From Clavaria fumosa (taxonomy: Eukaryota; Basidiomycota; Agaricomycetes; Agaricales; Clavariaceae), in the NCBI GenBank assembly GCA_951802425.1, contig OX637794.1, positions 4,588,001 through 4,652,000 of the forward strand: a stretch of 64,000 bases of DNA, written 5' to 3'. The notes beneath the pieces are model-generated. The model was not told the origin of the DNA. It saw nothing but the letters and a program-made list of their open reading frames with translations, and made no database searches. Below are positions 55,407 to 64,000 of the stretch, one piece after another. Position 1 is the first letter of the stretch; every line of letters begins with the position of its first letter. A program made the position numbers and the translations under genes.

Positions 55407-57149
55407 ATGTCTGCCCCAATCATCCTTCCTTGTGCTGCTGTCCATGTGGGTGGAAACACCAGCAACCCCAAATCCTTGGTTGCCTCGTTTCAAGTCCAGG
55501 GTGCCATGTAAGTACTTTTGTTCTTGTCCATTCAATCTTGTGAAAGGGCCGCAATGACTTTGACAGGCATGGGGTTTCCCCAAGTACAAGTTCACTTAGA
55601 AAGGGATTCATCAGCTTGTAAAGTGAGTCTCCCCAAACTGCAGGATAGGCGTTACTAATGACATTAGATGAGTCACCCTGATAAGAAAGGGCATCATGTG
55701 GTCATGGTCCTCCATGTCAATCTGGTTCGACCTTTGAAACCCCAATTAGCACAGTTCTGGGGCAAGACTAAAGGTATGTACTTTTGAAAGCTTTCTCCAT
55801 GTCTGTCTGAGAGGATCTAGGATGGGTACTGTTTCCAAAACTATTTCTCCTTTTTGACCAAGAATCAAGTCTCTGGAGTCAACAAACATACAAAGTGTTT
55901 GTTCAATCTGTCAAGCCTAACTTTCTGGGAGACACATGGCAATATCTTAGGTATGTGGCTTGTTTTGAAAGCTAAATTTCAACATTAATGATTGGCAATA
56001 TCATAAGACCTGAGGAATCCGAAGCTGCATGGGTATCTGGTGGGACAACATCAGGGTAGATCAATAACCTCATGTAATCAATATATTTGACATATTTTTC
56101 TCATTGTAGTGTTGGGAGCACACATATGCTTCTAGGTCCAGTTCAATTGAAAGATATTGAACTTGACCAACTCAAGGCTGGTCAATGGATAGGAGGAGAT
56201 ATTGTCAACTTTGCACTTCAGTATGTCAACCAATGTTCAATTGTTAACAATGCTCAAGGTGGACAGAGAGACATACAAAGAATTGGAAACAAGGGCATCT
56301 GGAATATGGCTCGCAAATACATATTTCCTTCCAGTACTGAGGTAATTTCACCCCTTAATGATGTGGGTGAAAGCTGATCATTTATTAGAAGAAAGGATGG
56401 CACCAGAGATATTATTGCATGGCTTCCAGAATCTGCACACAAATGCAGATACTGGATTACTCCTGGGTTCAGTGAGGAACTGTACATGGCTGATATCTTG
56501 TTGGAATTTATGGGGATGCTATACCTATTACAGGAAGCATTGGTTTACCATAATTGTGGCAAACCCAGGCCATTGCTTTCTAGTCAATCAGCCAGATGGT
56601 AACTGGGGATGGTGAGTGTACCATTTCTTGCAATATTTTTGGTACTAACATCTTTACAGTACCATTGTCATACTTGACAGCTTTTTTCATGACAGGGTGC
56701 ATTCCAAAGATGCAAAGGCAATCCAAGACCTCTTCCGAGAGCTTGGGCATCAACAGGGCCTAAAGTACACCAAGGACCCAAAGGTTATCCAACCAAAGGT
56801 TTGTGGCAAATTGTGCAAAAAATGGGTGCTTCATATATTTTCATATGTTCTTGCTTTAGGTTCCGAAACAGAAAAACGGAGATGATTGTGGCATATATGC
56901 GATCCATTTTGCAAGGCTGTGGTTGCATGAAGGTGACAGATTAATGGATGTGGTGCTGGTAATTGGATATTTCTTTTCTTCTTCTAATGTCATTTCAACA
57001 TCCCTTAGAACCCCTTGATGTCTCAACAAGACATTGAATGAGCATGGAAGTGCTGGAGGATTGGTGGGCTTCAGACAAGGCTACAAGAAGAGATCCTCAC
57101 CATTGCAGAGAAGAGTTGGTTTGAGCATGAAAAACAAAGGATAGTCTGA
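55407..57149 (+). pseudogene. Ulp1-like cysteine protease of the KDZ element
   Basis: Probable start MSAPIILPCAAVHVGG at 55407 with several introns. The recognisable domain is a C48/Ulp1 (SUMO-protease type) fold. LDQLKAGQWIGGDIVNFALQY (56160-56225) leads in. HWFTIIVANPG follows (catalytic His 56538-56540), then ILDSFFHDR (Asp 56676-56678), then QKNGDDCGIYAIHFARLW (Gln and Cys; Cys codon 56887-56889). The catalytic set is intact. One in-frame TGA at 57039-57041, near the C-terminus, would fit CGA. Ulp1 domains are known companions of KDZ transposases in fungi. Exons before 56100 are tentative. It could be a separate gene or the 5' partner of the transposase 140 bp downstream. Confidence 0.75.
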
Positions 57150-57291
57150 TTGCCATTTACAGGCCTTTCTTCTTGTAATTCTACTGCCACTGGAATTTTA
57201 TTGTATCTTGTATTTGTATTACTCTAACACTTTGCAACATAGAGTTGCATATGTGAGTTTTTCAGTCAGCCCAATCACATGACACAACACT

Positions 57292-60200
57292 TTGTCCACT
57301 GCAACCTCCACCATGCCAATCACTAAACAAAAAGAACATGCCCAGGAGGTTGAATTTGTTTCAATTTACAATAAACAACTGCGGAAATCCTTTTTGAAGT
57401 CTCAAAATGTCTACAAACAACCTGCTCAACCATACAACGTTCTACATAGCAAGCTTTGGTCTGGGACCTGCTCCAATGATTCCCTACTCCCCCAAACACC
57501 CCATAGCGAGGCCAAACAGACTCTGCCCTTTACATTCAATGCAGATGGTGACCCTGAGTGCATACTGGATTCTGATGCCCAACAGATTTCACATAAGAAA
57601 AAGCAAGGAAAGGTGAGGACTCCAAGTTGTTCTCTGTATGCTGAAGTATCTGAAAATGTACACATTCAGACTCAGAATGAATTCCTTGAGGATTGGCTTC
57701 CTTTAAGAACAGCTTACCTGAGGGAAATCTTGGAATTAGAAGCTCCACCCCCTTCCAAAATTTGTCAGGTCTGCAATCAGAACAACTTCAAGTTTCAATG
57801 CCGCGATTGTTTCTATCAGCCTGCAACTTGCTCCTCATGCTGCGCCAAATCTCACATCAATATCCTATTCCATTCCATTGACGTTTGGAATGGAGTTTGT
57901 TTCCTGCCATCTGATCTCCTACATGTTGGACTGGCGATTCACTTTGGGCATCAAAGCTCACCATGTCCAGAATTCAAAGAGGAAGGGTACAGGGAGAAGG
58001 ATCAATGGGAGCAAGATACCAGAAATGAACCTAATTTGGATAGGCCAGGTGCAAGTCTGCTTCTAGTTGTACACTCAAATGGAGTGTGCTGACAGAGCAT
58101 CTATTACTGCCAATGCTCAAATGCTCCTTCCCACCATATACAGCTGCTTCAACACCATCTGTTTCCTGCCAGCTATATGAAACCTCAAACAGTGTTCACA
58201 TTTGAAGTCCTTGGTCACTTCTATATTGAGGCTATGGAGTGTAAAACCTCAGCAGGTGCCTTTTACTCCAAACTAAAGAGATTTACCTCTAATGCTTTCC
58301 CAGACACTGTACCAGTTAGTATCCTCCTCTCCTTTTCCCTCCATTTGTATTGACAAGCTGCTGACATTAGGATCAATACCGTGAACTAATGAGAGTATCT
58401 CGTCAATGGCAAGACTTGACAAATAGAAAACAATTTGGTTTTGGGCATGACTTGGATAGGAAAACAGGAAATGGGGACCTAGCACTGTTTTGTCCTGCTT
58501 GCCCTCAACCTGGCATTAATCTTCCTAACAACTGGCAAAGTCAACCAGATCAGTAAGTCTTGTTTTCATTGAATGCATGCGAACCCTGATAAAGAAATGC
58601 CAGATGGCTTTTCCGCAGATCCCTGGTTGTTGATGGAAATTTCTCAGCAGACCACTTGAAAATGCGAAGAGCAGAGAAAGATGTTAGGTTAGCAAATGGA
58701 GAGGCATATATTGTAGAGGAGGTGAATTATCAACATCACCTCTCTGAGGGCTTAGAGATTCGAGATGTAGGTGTCTAACTTGGACTGGTCACCTGAGATT
58801 CACTCCTACAACAGAAATCAAAATGCTCAAATCACAGGGCTATAAGCCAGTCAAATGCTCACTCAAGTCACCTGGAAGCCACGGGAATAGGCATGTGCCT
58901 GCTCACAGCATGGGTGTTTCGTGCCACATTCTGTGGTTGATTTCCAGAAGGGTGAGTGGTGAGCTGAAAATGTCTGTATATTTGAATTTGGTTGCAAATA
59001 CTTGTTGCTTTTTCTTCCAGTCACATCAACATTGACTATGCAATTTGCCAAGCTATCAAATATAGGACAGAAGGGATGACAGAGACTTTAGTCATCTATG
59101 ATATCTGTTGTCAGTGGATTCGCAATTTTGACAAGAGGGTCCAGGGGAGCCAGTATCTGTCTGTGCACCCTTCAACAACAATCATACCTGCAGTGGGTAA
59201 ATTTCACTTGGGGGCACACATTCGTTCCTGTTTCCCACTGTTCTCCTTGAACTTTGTTCATGGTGCTGGCCAACAAGATGGAGAGATTTTGGAGACTCTG
59301 TGGTCAAACCTGAACAAGGTCTCCAGCAGCATACAGGCCATGAGCAAGGCACATCAGCACGAAATATTAGATGACTACATGTGAGATTCAAACTGGAAGA
59401 AAACAGTGGGTATTGGTGGGTATCAAAATTTTCTAAGCAAATTTGGGATAACTGAATATGCAATCTAGTGAAGGCCCTCCTGGCGAAGTACAATGCTGCA
59501 ACAGAAGGTCTTTGACAAACCAAGATTGCATTCAATGATTTGAATGAAGGGATTGGATCAGAAGCAAGAGAAGAATGGATGAATTTAGAGCAGATTGCTT
59601 TGCAAAATCGAGGGGAAGCCCTCAAAATATACGATATACAACTGGAAAAGAGTGAGTTGATATTCCTCACTTCATCACTAGAGACAGAAATCTGAAAATT
59701 TCAATATGAAGCACCAACTCTTGCAGATATCAGGCTAACTCTCTCAGCTAGGGAAAAAGAAACTGGATTACCTTTGGGGATTACATCATTCCTGACTCAA
59801 GGCATGGATCTGGAACATATTCAGTAAGTGACATCCAAGATGCTAAGCCTACACACATGCCAATGAGCCTCCAGATGTTCAATTGACCTAACCCTGAAGA
59901 GGAGACTCACAGCAGCTCAGAAGCAAAGCATTATTGATAAACAGAATGCACTTCAATCCAAAATTGAAAATTTCAACCAATGAGTCTATACTGTTCTGGG
60001 AGATTTCAAGTGGGATGACCAACACCAGGAGACCATGCCAGAAGACACTGGACCTAGAGAAGAAACACAGGATGATCCTCAGGATGGTGACGTGGAAGAC
60101 CTGGACATGGACGAGCAGAATCTCATACAGAACAGGCTTTGGATGCCTTCTACGTTTGGCCACGACTTCTGCTTGAAAAATGGGTGGGAAAATTTTGTGG

Positions 60201-60911
60201 ATCAAGAAATACAGCTGCAGGTGGTACAAGCAGAGGAGTCACTTGAAGGGCTCAGACTGGCAATCAGACACAAGTCGTTGCTTTACAAGATACAAATTCG
60301 AAAATCCAAAACCCAGGCAAGCAAGACCAGGAGCTGCTCAGAACTCCTCCAAGTGAATGACAAGATCAAGGAGTATACTGGGAGGTACAAGTGTGCTAGG
60401 TCTGCCTTGATAAGCCTGGGAGCACCTGCACATGTACTTGAAAAGTTTCAAGTTCTCCAAGACACGGACTTGAAAGTTAACACAGATGTGGCAGAGGAAA
60501 ACCGGATTGGGCAGCGAAATGATGCATTACCCTGGTTCTGGAGGATTGGGACTGGGGGGAATGCTGGGAACCCTTTGATGAATGAAAGTGAGTTCTTCGA
60601 TATGTTAGCTTTCTCATATGTTTCTATGCTGACTGAAATAAGTATTGAGGGTGAACTGGCTGAGAGCAAAGGCTCAATATGACAGGTGGGAAGAAGAGAT
60701 GTTATTGGTGAGACACAAAATGACATGGGCATTGGCATGGTATTCACACCAACAAAGGGAATGGGAGAGGAGGAGAGTCTGGGCAGAAACACAGTGCTTG
60801 CATGGTCACAGAAGCTATGCTGAGAAGCAGGCTATGGTATGGAAGTGGATGAAGGAGGCTGCATCTACTGCCTGGGGTGATATTTTGAGTCTACCACAAG
60901 TCAAATCTTAG
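57292..60911 (+). pseudogene. KDZ (Kyakuja-Dileera-Zisupton) transposase with CxC cluster, broken
   Basis: Order of parts: N-terminus from ATG 57292; CxC2-type cysteine cluster CQVCNQNNFKFQCRDCFYQP..CSSCC with FHSIDVWNGVCFLPSDLL (57757-57930); the KDZ core with QYRELMRVSRQWQDL, GDLALFCPACPQPGINLP (58400-58540), VVDGNFSADHLKMRR; the RNase H-like catalytic part VIYDICCQW, VGKFHLGAH, GAGQQDGEILETLWSNLN (59090-59330); and a long helical C-terminus with VNWLRAKAQYDRWEEE, ending at TAG 60911. Introns are visible, for example 58938-59020 and about 59416-59467. Breaks are four in-frame TGA (58090, 59382, 59513, 59981) and one frameshift near 58900. Length and domain order are those of a full transposase. 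Confidence 0.88.
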
Positions 60912-61022
60912 CTAGCCACATCAATTGTGGGGATACAAAGCACTGCAATTTCACCCAGACAGAAGCTCTTTTCCTGGAATTCAGCAACAGTGATGAAGTG
61001 ACCAGTTTCTATATAAATGTAC

Positions 61023-62198
61023 CTAGGTCAACAATTGCATGTACCTATTTTGAGTTGGGTAAGTTGGTTGTGGTATCTGTAGATGGTCATGAACAGAATC
61101 TTTCATGAAATGGGCAATGCACAATCGTTCACCACCCTCCCAATCCATCACTTCATGCAGAAAAACTTTACCCACAAATACAAGGACAGTTCCAGGATTG
61201 TAGGAAAATTGACCACCAAGTTCCTGGAGTGTCATGTATGCCTGCTTGTGAGTTCCAGCACTAACCAAAAGATCGTAGTGAGCCAGGCAGCCTCCCTTGT
61301 CGCAATGTGCAGGAGTCTTCCTGTTCACAATGACTTCCATTGCCATAAAAATTGAGGGCCAAAGCTGCACATTCTTGTATGTTTTTGCCATTGCCACCCC
61401 AGCTTGCACTTGGTCAATGGCTGAGCTCCCAAAGTCATATTGTTCTGGTGCAACCAAGGCCATAATTGAATTGCACAGCTTCTCTGCATGTGCGATTCCT
61501 CGAATGAAGGAGGAACCATATGCAGTCTGCAAGCTGGTCGAAGCATGCAGTTTATCACTGAGCTGTTGACATTGAGACAGTAAAACAAGGTAGTTATGTG
61601 ACAGCATTACCTGTTGCTGGCCTTGCATAAACCAGCCAGGAGAGAAGGACTTGATTCCGGCACCAAAACAACCTCCGCCTTCAGGTTCGACAAATCCCGT
61701 AGTATGCCCAGCATTACTTGGCAAGTCTCTGTCCAGATGCTTGCTAATGTGCTCACACCCTCTGTTGTACTGCTCCTGTAAATTGGTTAGAAAATATGGT
61801 TCAAAATTGATTGCCTTATCTCACCACTCTATCACTAGAAAGAATTCCAGGCAGAGCCCACAGCAAGATATGGCCATGCTTATCAATTATTGTGCAGGGT
61901 TCCTCTTGAACACCGAGGTCTTGAGGCTGCTTGAAATACTTGCTGAATTTCACCAAGGCTGCATCAAAATTATTGCTGCGTTTGGCTATGAGATTGATAT
62001 GTTTCACACTGTCTGCAAACCGATCTATGTCCCATTCTGTTTGAACTGAATGGTCAAAGTGTTCAGCTGATTGTTGCAAGTCATTTAAGCTAACGCACTT
62101 GGGTTGAAGAGGGCATATGCCACAGTTAGAACTACACATTGTAGTTCTTCTTGAGTCACAGGTTGGTCGTCAGCATTACTCTTGTTGCTGGAATCCAT
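61023..62198 (-). CDS. TET/JBP-type 2-oxoglutarate/Fe(II) dioxygenase linked to the KDZ element
   Basis: Convergent with the transposase, stop codons about 110 bp apart. It runs from ATG 62198 (MDSSNKSNADDQPVTQEELQ). An exon covers VQTEWDIDRFADSVKHIN to LLWALPGIL. After a GTGAGA..TACAG intron (about 61777-61822) comes EQYNRGCEHISKHL to the stop at 61023. The catalytic features are present: AHCDKGG (the HxD iron ligands), YNPGTVLVF, a distal His in KVFLHEV and an Arg in GERLCIAHF for 2-oxoglutarate. In fungi this family is associated with KDZ transposons and predicted to oxidise 5-methylcytosine in DNA. The 233 codons of the catalytic part are open. Near 62095 the N-terminal frame appears to shift by one base (or an intron is hidden), so activity is not certain. 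Confidence 0.85.
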
Positions 62199-62585
62199 GG
62201 CAACTCTCAATTCCTCAAGTTTGCCCCAAATTTTCAACCTTCCTTCAGTTTTAGATGGCTTAACAGGATTAAAAATTGATGACTTGCCTTGTCTTGAGTG
62301 GCTTTTGCATTTTATGAGTTATGTGCTTGCGTATCATAGTGCGTAAGAGGCTCCACATGGTGCCTTTCAAAGTACATGGCCTTGGGTGGGCATTAGACAT
62401 CAACTCAGCTCAGTTAGACGATACATACGCATCACAAGGAGCATAATTGGTCCTCCTGTTTGAGCCAGATAAGTCAGTCTTTTGATGCTTCCTTTTGGCC
62501 ATTGGATGAGCTGAATTCACAAATCTATGTTAGGGGGTTTGACAGTCAACAAGGTCACATGACTCCTTTTTTTTCTATTCTTCTT

Positions 62586-62738
62586 TTGAATCAGCATTTA
62601 TATACTGCAACATTGGCAAAGACAAAGACGCGGTTGTACATATGGTACATATTTATGAGATAAAGGATGAATTGGGGATGGAGGTATGTGGCATGGGTTT
62701 GTAGGTTATATTGCCATCATTTAGTGTGGGTCAGGCGG
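62586..62738. repeat. 153-bp direct repeat, copy A
   Basis: Begins TTGAATCAGCATTTATATAC and ends GTGTGGGTCAGGCGG. The partner at 63392-63544 has equal length and about ten differences. Confidence 0.9.
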
Positions 62739-63391
62739 GTTTGTTGGGTATGATGCAGTATCGAAGAGGTTAAGGCCGGGTAGTTCTGGTGGGATAGGGG
62801 GTTTGAGCGGCTCTCCGGTTGAGGTGAATACTCCGGAGATTCGTAAGAATTTCGCAATGGCGAGTAGTCCTTTGGTACTGCTGAGCGGGATCGGCAGAGA
62901 GTGGTTGCAATGCACTTCCGATAGTATGTGTCAGTGTTCGTCGTATGCTCAGCAATTATGGAATATATGGTCTATGTATCTCGTCACTGGAGTTGTTGGG
63001 ATCGTGTCTCCGCAGAGGCATTTGGGCTCATGAGGTATTTTCATATATTGTGATGCTATCTTATGACAGGCACACAGTACAGCATTGATGGCAGAGGATA
63101 GTCATTTAGAGAAGTTCAATCAGAGTAGCTGGTAACAAGGCAATGTGAGAGCCAGTGTCATCTAGGCCTTTATGTTGGCCCTGATATATGCCTCATTAAT
63201 TGATGAATGGGCCATTGAGCAATGTATTAGCCACAGTTATGTAGGCCTATATGTTCATTACTACAAATTTACAATTCGGCCAACATGCAGTCTTCGCAGG
63301 TAATACATTTTTCAGGCTGGGCCTACACATTTGCCCAATGATGTCTCTTGATCGGCCCTCACGTATGCCTCATTAATTGATGATTGGGCCA

Positions 63392-63544
63392 TTGAATCAG
63401 CATTTATATACTGCAACATTGGCAAAGACAAAGACATGGTTGTATGTATGGTACATATTTATGAGATAAAGGATGAATTGGGAACAGAGGTATGTGGCAT
63501 GGGTTTGTAGGTTATATTGCCATCATTTAGTGTGGGTCAGGCGG
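63392..63544. repeat. 153-bp direct repeat, copy B
   Basis: Partner of 62586-62738, same orientation, 806 bp apart. Confidence 0.9.
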
Positions 63545-63595
63545 TTAGGTCAGATATCCATGTTCCTTCATACGTGAAGGAACAGATGCTTTACA

Positions 63596-64000
63596 CTACT
63601 GTTGATTTATAATTAGCCAGCGCCCTCCAAAAATTTTGCCTCCCAGCCATACTTTCTCCTCAGGTGTATTGAAGATAAGTTTGTTGGTGCACCGCAGATT
63701 TTGACAAGCAAATATTCTTGCCCCAGCATTACCAGTAGATGAGACCCAGGAGCAGATGCAGCCACACGCCTTGCACTGCACTGGGAGCTGATTTCCCCAA
63801 GGGCGAAGCTCAGGGTGAACCCACATATAACAAGCACCACGTATTTGTCCCTCTCTTGCCTGGAGATGGATGATGTCGGTGTGGCGACAAATTGCTGATG
63901 TCGCAGGTAGGAGCCTCTGGAGACAGTCCTCCAGAGGGAATCCCTCCACCAGAACTTGCTGGGCGTAGCCAACTACAAACCCTGCCATAAGGCAAGGTTG
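63596..64000 (-). CDS. C-terminal fragment with a putative zinc ribbon; start outside the window
   Basis: The minus-strand frame enters from the right edge and ends at 63596. It contains YMWVHPELRPWGNQLPVQC and CKACGCICSW, then CQNLRCTNKLIF, a C-x2-C ... C-x4-C arrangement suggestive of a zinc ribbon, then GGKIFGGRWLIINQQ. Codon composition and an uninterrupted frame of at least 130 codons suggest a real gene, possibly of another mobile-element-linked family. Function unknown. Confidence 0.5.
   Translation of the reverse strand, partial: QPCLMAGFVVGYAQQVLVEGFPLEDCLQRLLPATSAICRHTDIIHLQAREGQIRGACYMWVHPELRPWGNQLPVQCKACGCICSWVSSTGNAGARIFACQNLRCTNKLIFNTPEEKVWLGGKIFGGRWLIINQQ

Larger units (their letters stand above)
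62199..63595. other. Repeat-bearing spacer right of the KDZ module
   Basis: No gene is supported. It contains two 153-bp direct repeats (62586-62738 and 63392-63544) and two copies of GCCTCATTAATTGATGA-TGGGCCATTGA (about 63190 and 63367). A short CpG-richer patch at 62760-63030 looks like another insertion. The right end of the KDZ element should lie near 62.2-62.6 kb but was not defined. Confidence 0.5.

Noticed and set aside
59651..59727. Further TGA stop in the KDZ transposase at about 59695
   Set aside because: It falls inside a plausible GTGAGT..TTGCAG intron, so it was not counted among the CGA-to-TGA stops.

Overview
The window looks like the genome of a mushroom-forming basidiomycete (Agaricomycetes). 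The host genes have many short GT..AG introns of about 45-95 nt. The mobile elements (chromodomain Ty3/gypsy, Copia, hAT, pogo and a KDZ transposon with a linked TET/JBP dioxygenase) are typical of that class. No tRNA, rRNA or CRISPR array was found.

Layout. 1-19.5 kb is a CpG-rich host island: a GH38 alpha-mannosidase running off the left edge (-), 6 kb without a convincing gene, an acidic low-complexity protein (10.6 kb, +), a secreted repeat protein with dibasic processing sites (13.9-14.8 kb, +) and an SLC44/CTL-type choline-transporter-like protein (16.9-19.5 kb, +). 19.6-46.2 kb is a CpG-poor mobile-element block. It holds two hAT-type non-autonomous elements with exact 8-bp target duplications, a decayed hAT transposase, a Copia LTR plus gag, and a nest of gypsy elements. 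Gypsy element 2 (36372-41964, duplication AGATC) sits in gypsy element 1 (29091-42754, duplication GTTAC). Element 1 sits in the LTR of a third, older gypsy copy, which itself interrupts the Copia gag. A decayed TET/JBP relic follows. 46.7-49.2 kb is a lone intact host gene, a multi-pass membrane RING-type E3 ligase (-). 49.3-64 kb is again mobile: a solo Copia LTR, a TGATGTAT-rich array, a multi-exon gene of a family I associate with Agaricomycetes, a TA-flanked pogo derivative, and a KDZ module made of a Ulp1-like protease, a KDZ transposase with a CxC cysteine cluster, and a convergent TET/JBP dioxygenase.

Three observations stand out. First, the 13.9-14.8 kb gene is built like a precursor of Kex2-processed secreted peptides: signal peptide, acidic leader, and nine copies of a V-A-L-Y core, most followed by KR/RR or single Arg. 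It may be a RiPP (dikaritin-like) or signalling-peptide precursor. Second, nearly every in-frame stop in the mobile genes is TGA at a place where CGA (Arg) fits. Conserved motifs show matching CpG transitions, for example GDGQTER changed to GNRQTE-stop in an integrase and YLDD changed to YLDN in a reverse transcriptase. This is a footprint of 5-methylcytosine deamination in the same locus as two TET/JBP genes. Third, the TET/JBP gene beside the KDZ transposase keeps its catalytic region open although the transposase is broken.
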